Part shown: positions 60,331 to 64,000 of the stretch, one piece after another | Position numbering within the stretch: the stretch's first letter is position 1 | Layout of the letters: each line of letters opens with the position of its first letter | NCBI GenBank assembly: GCA_963821495.1 | Contig: CAWGEA010000003.1 | Location: forward strand, 2,356,001 to 2,420,000 | DNA from: AC-32 sp963821495 | GTDB taxonomy: Bacteria > Actinomycetota > Thermoleophilia > Gaiellales > Gaiellaceae | Reading direction: 5' to 3' | Length of the DNA stretch: 64,000 nt | The notes under the pieces: generated by a model | Told to the model about the DNA's origin: nothing | Seen by the model: the letters and a program-made list of their open reading frames with translations, nothing else | Database searches by the model: none | Made by a program: the position numbers and the translations under genes

Positions 60331-60612
60331 GTGGCCGACCCCGTCTCCTGGTTCGTGATCGAGCGCGGCTGGGAGGTCGCGGGCAGCGACGGGAGCAAGC
60401 TCGGATCGATCGAGGAGACCGTCGGCGACTCCTCGCGCGACATCTTCGACGGGCTCGCGGTCGGGACCGGCCTGCTCAGCAAGCCGCGCTACGTGCCCGC
60501 CGAGCTCGTGCACGAGATCGTGGAGGGCTGCGTCCGGCTCTCGATCGGCAGCAGCGAGTTCGAGCGGCTCGACGCCTACGAACCGCCGCCCTCCGGGCGC
60601 GTCCGGACCTAG
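60331..60612 (+). CDS. Small PRC-barrel-like protein
   Basis: 93 residues: VSWFVIERGWEVAGSDGSKLGSIEE (landmark GWEVAGSDGSKLG), then IFDGLAVGTGLLSKPRYVPAELV. The pattern of beta strands with a DGxKLG turn suggests a PRC-barrel / DUF2171-like fold. Role unknown. GTG 2 bp after the previous stop; its TAG overlaps the argR stop in a CTAG. Confidence 0.7.
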   Translation: MADPVSWFVIERGWEVAGSDGSKLGSIEETVGDSSRDIFDGLAVGTGLLSKPRYVPAELVHEIVEGCVRLSIGSSEFERLDAYEPPPSGRVRT

Positions 60613-61085
60613 CCGATTGCACCGGCGAGCTCGCGCGCGACGGAGCGCGCGTCGCCAGGGCCGCGGGTGATCACGAGGCACGTATCGTCCCCGGCCAGCG
60701 TTCCCACGATCTTCGGATGTTCGAGCCGGTCGAGCGCCCGCGCGATCGCCGGCGCCGAGCCCAGCTCCGACTGCACCACGACGATGCTCTGCGCCGCCGT
60801 CGCCCGCAGGCCGAACTGGCGCAGCACGCCGTTCAGCGACTCCCGCGGATCGCTCCGCGAGGCGCGGCCGGGGAGTACGTAGCGCGGCCTCCCGAGGGTG
60901 TCGCTCGTCTTCTCCAGGCGCAGCTCGCGGATGTCGCGCGAGACCGTCGCCTGCGTCACCGGGCAACCTGCCTTCGCGAGCGCTTCGGCGAGCTCGAGCT
61001 GGCTGCCGATGCGGCGGCGGGAGACCACGCTCGCGATCAACCGTTGCCGCTCGGCCTTCGGGAGCGGGCGCGCCTCTGGTTCCAC
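60609..61085 (-). CDS. argR: Arginine repressor
   Basis: 158 residues. N-terminal winged helix: ASVVSRRRIGSQLELAEALAKAG and VTQATVSRDIRELRLEK (the ArgR recognition helix). C-terminal oligomerisation and arginine-binding domain with VGTLAGDDTCLVITRG (the GDDT arginine site). GTG at 61085; TACTGT lies 6 nt upstream. No arginine biosynthesis genes are in the window, but argR usually sits near them. Confidence 0.93.
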   Translation of the reverse strand: MEPEARPLPKAERQRLIASVVSRRRIGSQLELAEALAKAGCPVTQATVSRDIRELRLEKTSDTLGRPRYVLPGRASRSDPRESLNGVLRQFGLRATAAQSIVVVQSELGSAPAIARALDRLEHPKIVGTLAGDDTCLVITRGPGDARSVARELAGAIG

Positions 61086-61090
61086 GGAGT

Positions 61091-61097
61091 TACAGTA
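61091..61097. promoter_or_regulatory. Overlapping -10 boxes, argR / envelope operon
   Basis: TACAGTA reads TACAGT on the plus strand and TACTGT on the minus strand, two nearly perfect -10 hexamers sharing five bases. argR is leaderless (6 nt); the plus transcript would have a leader of about 38 nt. Confidence 0.45.
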
Positions 61098-61140
61098 GCT
61101 CCCAGGTTTGGCCGAATCATCGTCAGGCAACGACCCCGGC

Positions 61141-61269
61141 ATGCTGCGCAAGCTGCTTTGGAGCGGTCTCTACGCGGGCCTCGCCGCGGGCGCCACGATG
61201 GCCGCCCGCCGCGCGGCGTCGCAGATCTGGCGCGTCGCCACGGGCGAGCCGCCGCCGGTGAAGAAATGA
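61141..61269 (+). CDS. Small membrane-associated protein
   Basis: 42 residues: MLRKLLWSGLYAGLAAGATM, then AARRAASQIWRVATGEPPPV. One amphipathic/hydrophobic helix with a basic tail. It resembles the tiny proteins that precede holin-X/DUF3618 genes in actinobacteria (memory). Stop overlaps the next ATG (ATGA). Confidence 0.6.
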   Translation: MLRKLLWSGLYAGLAAGATMAARRAASQIWRVATGEPPPVKK

Positions 61270-61697
61270 TGAAGGTTGACCTGCTCGTCGAGCGCGGAGC
61301 GACGCGCCTGCAGGAGCTGGCCGACCGCGCCGCGGCCCGCGGGGACGGCATCGGCGAGTGGCTCTCGGAGGAGCTGCGCAACGACGCGGCCTTCCTGCGC
61401 AAGCTGAAGCCGAGCCTGGTGAAGGCCCGTGCGACGCGCAACGGCGCGACGAACGAGGCATCGGCGAACCCGGAGCCGGAGGCTCCGCCGCCCGCCCCAC
61501 CCCCGCAGACGCCGGTCGCGGAGTCGCAGCCCACGGAAACCCAGACCGCGCCGCCGCCGAAGCCGAAGCCGAAGAAGAAGCCGAAGAAGCGCCGCGGCGG
61601 CCCACCGCCGGTGGTGATCGTCGGCGCGGCGCTCGTCGTCGGGATCGTGCTCGCGAAGATCATCGACTGGAGAGGCCATGCACACCCCAGAGACTGA
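61266..61697 (+). CDS. Hypothetical protein with Pro/Lys-rich linker and C-terminal membrane helix
   Basis: 143 residues: a helical charged N-terminus (LVERGATRLQELADRAAARG, EWLSEELRNDAAFLRKLKPS), a Pro/Lys-rich middle (PPPKPKPKKKPKKRRGG), and a terminal transmembrane helix (VVIVGAALVVGIVLAKII). No known family. Second gene of a four-gene operon with overlapping reading frames. Confidence 0.65.
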   Translation: MMKVDLLVERGATRLQELADRAAARGDGIGEWLSEELRNDAAFLRKLKPSLVKARATRNGATNEASANPEPEAPPPAPPPQTPVAESQPTETQTAPPPKPKPKKKPKKRRGGPPPVVIVGAALVVGIVLAKIIDWRGHAHPRD

Positions 61698-62085
61698 ACA
61701 CGACTCCCCCGGTCTCGGCACCAGCGCCAAGGGCGTCGCCGAGCACGCGAGCGCACTGGTCCGGCTGGAGATGGAGCTCGCAGCGCTCGAGCTCAAGCGG
61801 AAGGCCTCCCAGCTCGGAATCGGGATCGGCCTCGCCATCGGCGCGGCGCTGTTCCTGCTGTACGCGCTCGGCTTCGGGCTGGCGACGATCGCGGCGGGGA
61901 TTGCGACGGCGCTGCCCTGGTGGGCCGCCCTGCTGATCGTGACCGTCGGCATCCTGCTGGTCGCGGCGATTCTTGGGCTGCTGGGCAAGCGCCTGATCGA
62001 CAAGGGGACGCCGCCGCTCCCGGAGCAGGCGATCACGGAAGCGAAGCGCACCACGGAGGCGCTGAAGCACAATGGCGGGAGCTAA
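61678..62085 (+). CDS. Phage holin family (holin-X / DUF1469-like) membrane protein
   Basis: 135 residues: an amphipathic helix (AEHASALVRLEMELAALELK), two transmembrane segments (IGIGLAIGAALFLLYALGFG and LLIVTVGILLVAAILGLLG) and a charged tail. This is the pattern of the actinobacterial holin-X family; in chromosomes these proteins are envelope proteins of unknown role, not phage lysis proteins. It overlaps both neighbours. Confidence 0.8.
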   Translation: MHTPETEHDSPGLGTSAKGVAEHASALVRLEMELAALELKRKASQLGIGIGLAIGAALFLLYALGFGLATIAAGIATALPWWAALLIVTVGILLVAAILGLLGKRLIDKGTPPLPEQAITEAKRTTEALKHNGGS

Positions 62086-62347
62086 CGGACGCACGCCGGA
62101 ACAGGTCCGCCGAGACATCGAGGCGGAGCGGGAGCGACTCGCCGGCGCCGTGGACGACCTGCGCGCCGGCATGGACGTGAACACGATCCTGAAGGACAAG
62201 CTGCCGATCGCAACGGCCGCGGCCCTCGGGGTCGGGTTCGTCGTCGCGGGCGGGATCGGCGCGACGATGCGCCTGATCATGCGCCGCGGCCGCGAGGGCA
62301 CGGAGAAGGCCCGCTTCGGCCCGTTCTCCCTCGTCGACCGCGACTGA
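62072..62347 (+). CDS. DUF3618-like membrane protein
   Basis: 91 residues. Begins RTPEQVRRDIEAERERLAGAVDDLR, the DUF3618 signature (landmark RRDIEAERERLAGAVD), followed by a transmembrane helix (TAAALGVGFVVAGGIGATM) and a basic end. Commonly coupled to holin-X genes in actinobacteria. Last gene of this operon. Confidence 0.8.
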   Translation: MAGANGRTPEQVRRDIEAERERLAGAVDDLRAGMDVNTILKDKLPIATAAALGVGFVVAGGIGATMRLIMRRGREGTEKARFGPFSLVDRD

Positions 62348-62350
62348 CGG

Positions 62351-63019
62351 CTACGCCGCCGGCGTGACCATGAACGCCCGGCGCAGCCTCTTGTGCGCGT
62401 CGGAGCGGAAGGTGTGCTTGCCGGCCTTCAGCTTCAGCGTCCAGGTGACGGCGCCGCGGAACTTGACCCCGGTCTTCTTGTTCACGCCCGGGCCGAGCAG
62501 GTGGAAGTTGTCGGCCTTCGTCGCGTCTCTGATGGTGAGCCGGTACTTGCCTGCCTTCAGCGTCTTCACCGCAGCGCCCGAGGCCGTCTTCAGCGAGATC
62601 GTCCGCTTCGGTCCAACCTTGCCGTTCAGCCTCTTCGGCGCCGGCGGCGGCGGCCCGACGTTGAACGAGCCCTTCATGAGGGTCGGGTGCGCGTCGCACT
62701 TGTACCTGTAGACGCCGTCCACGAAGGTCACGTCCCAAGTAACGGTCGTGTTGTCGAACGCCGAGGCCTTGTCGATCCCGGGGCCGGTGAGGTGGAAGTT
62801 GTGCTCCTGCGCCGGCGAGAGGTTCCTGATCGTGATCGAGTAGTCGCCGGGGTCGAGCTGCGTGACATTCCGGCCATTGGCGTCGACGAGCTTGATCGTG
62901 AAGCCCGGGCCTACGGTCGCGCTCAGCGCGGTGCCCTTGGCGGCGGAGTGCGCGGAGCCGGGCAGCAGCACGGCGGCGAGCACGAGCGGGAGCAGCAGCA
63001 GTAGACGAAACGATGGCAC
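62351..63019 (-). CDS. Secreted protein with two cupredoxin-like domains, the second lacking copper ligands
   Basis: 222 residues from the GTG at 63019 (GAGGAGG site 8 nt upstream). Signal peptide FRLLLLLPLVLAAVLLPGS. Domain 1 has plastocyanin-like copper ligands: HNFHLTGPG (His76) and CDAHPTLM (Cys108, His111, Met115). After a Pro-rich linker, domain 2 repeats the pattern (DNFHLLGPG, then SDAHKRLR) but Cys is Ser206 and Met is Arg213. So one electron-transfer domain and one degenerate copy. An upstream in-frame ATG at 63043 follows TAGCGT by 7 nt and is an alternative start. Confidence 0.8.
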   Translation of the reverse strand: MPSFRLLLLLPLVLAAVLLPGSAHSAAKGTALSATVGPGFTIKLVDANGRNVTQLDPGDYSITIRNLSPAQEHNFHLTGPGIDKASAFDNTTVTWDVTFVDGVYRYKCDAHPTLMKGSFNVGPPPPAPKRLNGKVGPKRTISLKTASGAAVKTLKAGKYRLTIRDATKADNFHLLGPGVNKKTGVKFRGAVTWTLKLKAGKHTFRSDAHKRLRRAFMVTPAA

Positions 63020-63107
63020 GGGCAGACCCTCCTCGGCGTTCATCGTGGACACGCTAGCCCATACGCCGCGAAACCGTGAATCGGTTTCCCGCGCCTCACG
63101 ATGGGCT

Positions 63108-63113
63108 TAAACT
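63108..63113 (+). promoter_or_regulatory. Leaderless -10 box of the CNB protein gene
   Basis: TAAACT followed by 6 nt and the GTG at 63120. Confidence 0.5.
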
Positions 63114-63119
63114 CACCCC

Positions 63120-63533
63120 GTGCTCCGGCGGAACCAGAAGGTCGAGCTGATCAAGCAGGCCCCGCTGTTTGCGAACTGCTCGAAACGTGAGCTCGAGGGG
63201 ATCGCGCACCTCGCCGACGAGATCGACCTCGCCGAGGGCAAGGAGATGACGCGCCAGGGCTCACGCGGCCGAGAGTTCTTCGTCCTGCTCGAAGGCGAGG
63301 CGGACGTCACGAAGGACGGCCGCAGGATCAACCAGCTGTCGAGCGGCGACTTCTTCGGCGAGATCGCGCTCGTGTCGGACTCGCCGCGAACCGCCACCGT
63401 CACGGCGACGACACCCGTGCGGGCGCTCGTGATCACCGACCGCTCCTTCCGGCGGCTGCTCAAGGACCAGCCCGAGATCCAGAGCAAGGTGGTCGCGGCG
63501 CTGGCGGCGCGGCTGGCGCCGGAGATGCTCTAG
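63120..63533 (+). CDS. Stand-alone cyclic-nucleotide-binding domain protein
   Basis: 137 residues, almost entirely a CNB domain: LIKQAPLFANCSKRELEGIA, GSRGREFFVLLEGEADV, then the cassette FFGEIALVSDSPRTATVTA with its Glu and Arg. No DNA-binding or catalytic partner domain. Third CNB protein within 20 kb. Its TAG overlaps the pheT stop in a CTAG. Confidence 0.85.
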   Translation: MLRRNQKVELIKQAPLFANCSKRELEGIAHLADEIDLAEGKEMTRQGSRGREFFVLLEGEADVTKDGRRINQLSSGDFFGEIALVSDSPRTATVTATTPVRALVITDRSFRRLLKDQPEIQSKVVAALAARLAPEML

Positions 63534-64000
63534 GCGCGCAGCTCGGCGTCGAAGCGTTCCGCCAGAGCGGAGACGATCCGCTCGCGCAGCTCGGCCGCGT
63601 CCTCGTCGGTCAGCGTCCGCTCCGACGACTGGAAGCTCACGGCGAACGCGACCGACTTGCGCCCCTCCCCCACCTGCTCGCCGCGATAGACGTCGAACGG
63701 CCGCATCTCGCGCAGCTCGCCACCGGCCGCCTCGCGCGCCGCGGCCACGAGCTCCGCGGCAGCGATTTCCTCCGGGACGCTGAACGCGAGGTCCTGCCGC
63801 ACCGCCGGGAACGAGACCACGTCGGTGTAGCGCACCTCCTCGCGGGCTACGTCGAGCAACCCGGCGAGATCGAGCTCGAAGGCGCCCCAGGCACCCTCGA
63901 GCACCCCCGGGTGGAGCTCGCCGACCACGCCCGCGGCCGTCGCGGCCGACTTGCCCGGGTGGAGCAGGTCGTGCTCGGCCCGCTCGAACGCCGACTCGGC
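63530..64000 (-). CDS. pheT: Phenylalanine--tRNA ligase beta subunit, C-terminal part
   Basis: 157 codons, open to the window edge. Contains the end of the catalytic-like core (LLHPGKSA, GVVGELHPGVLE) and the C-terminal anticodon-binding (FDX-ACB) domain: FPAVRQDLAFSVPEE, FDVYRGEQVGEGRKSVAFAVSF. The 5' part and pheS are expected beyond position 64000. Confidence 0.93.
   Translation of the reverse strand, partial: AESAFERAEHDLLHPGKSAATAAGVVGELHPGVLEGAWGAFELDLAGLLDVAREEVRYTDVVSFPAVRQDLAFSVPEEIAAAELVAAAREAAGGELREMRPFDVYRGEQVGEGRKSVAFAVSFQSSERTLTDEDAAELRERIVSALAERFDAELRA

Noticed and set aside
61678..62085. Prophage because of the holin-type gene
   Set aside because: Holin-X proteins occur in the chromosomal envelope operons of many actinobacteria; no endolysin, portal, terminase or integrase is nearby.
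1..64000. CRISPR arrays, insertion sequences, tRNA or rRNA genes
   Set aside because: No regularly spaced direct repeats, transposase motifs, TTCGA-loop cloverleaf sequences or rRNA segments were recognised by eye; a tRNAscan or ISfinder search would be needed to exclude them fully.

Overview
The window is about 64 kb of GC-rich, densely coding bacterial DNA with a pronounced G/C bias at third codon positions and many GTG starts. The gene content points to a deep-branching actinobacterium, most likely of the Thermoleophilia type (inference). The reasons are an actinobacterial-type VLRF1 release-factor homologue, a holin-X/DUF3618 envelope operon, several small actinobacterial-style proteins, and a widespread leaderless promoter style in which a TAnnnT -10 box lies 6-10 nt before an ATG or GTG. 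No phage, IS element, CRISPR array, rRNA or tRNA gene was recognised, and most of the window looks like ordinary chromosome.

Layout. 1-14 kb: def (cut by the window edge) and priA; a ZIP metal transporter divergent from a DtxR/MntR-type repressor around one operator; a lipoprotein; a small gene bounded by inverted palindromes; metK; and a tight operon tyrA-aroA-cmk-der-gpsA-DUF3352 lipoprotein, followed upstream by a DAHP synthase. 14-24 kb: trpS, then a group of secreted phosphohydrolases: a frameshifted PF04185-type phosphoesterase, a 1255-residue fusion of an NPP-type phosphodiesterase with a 5'-nucleotidase, and a 726-residue alkaline-phosphatase-superfamily enzyme. 24-34 kb: a frameshifted pseudouridine synthase, a GYD protein, a methyltransferase, scpAB, lgt, an ECF sigma factor with a membrane partner, and dnaE.

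34-44 kb is a sugar-uptake and catabolism cluster on the minus strand: substrate-binding protein, two permeases, GH4 glycosidase (frameshifted), BadF-type kinase, MsmK-type ATPase, SIS isomerase/deaminase and NodB deacetylase, with a divergent ROK repressor. Amino-sugar or chito-oligosaccharide use is the best guess. 44-52 kb holds singletons: VOC proteins, an MFS transporter fused to a cyclic-nucleotide-binding (CNB) domain, the VLRF1 homologue, an EamA transporter, a Cys-rich mini-protein, a non-coding region with strong hairpins, an aminotransferase and another CNB protein. 51-60 kb holds two neighbouring membrane-anchored sigma factors with proline-rich tails and a complete 2-oxoacid dehydrogenase complex (E1a, E1b, E2, E3). 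60-64 kb holds argR divergent from the envelope operon, a double cupredoxin protein, a stand-alone CNB protein and the end of pheT.

Points that stand out are bidirectional promoters with superimposed -10 boxes serving divergent genes, convergent genes that share a CTAG double stop, three single-base frameshifts in otherwise intact genes (sequencing error or true decay), and the unusual domain fusions. All functional calls come from motif recognition by eye; no database search was run.
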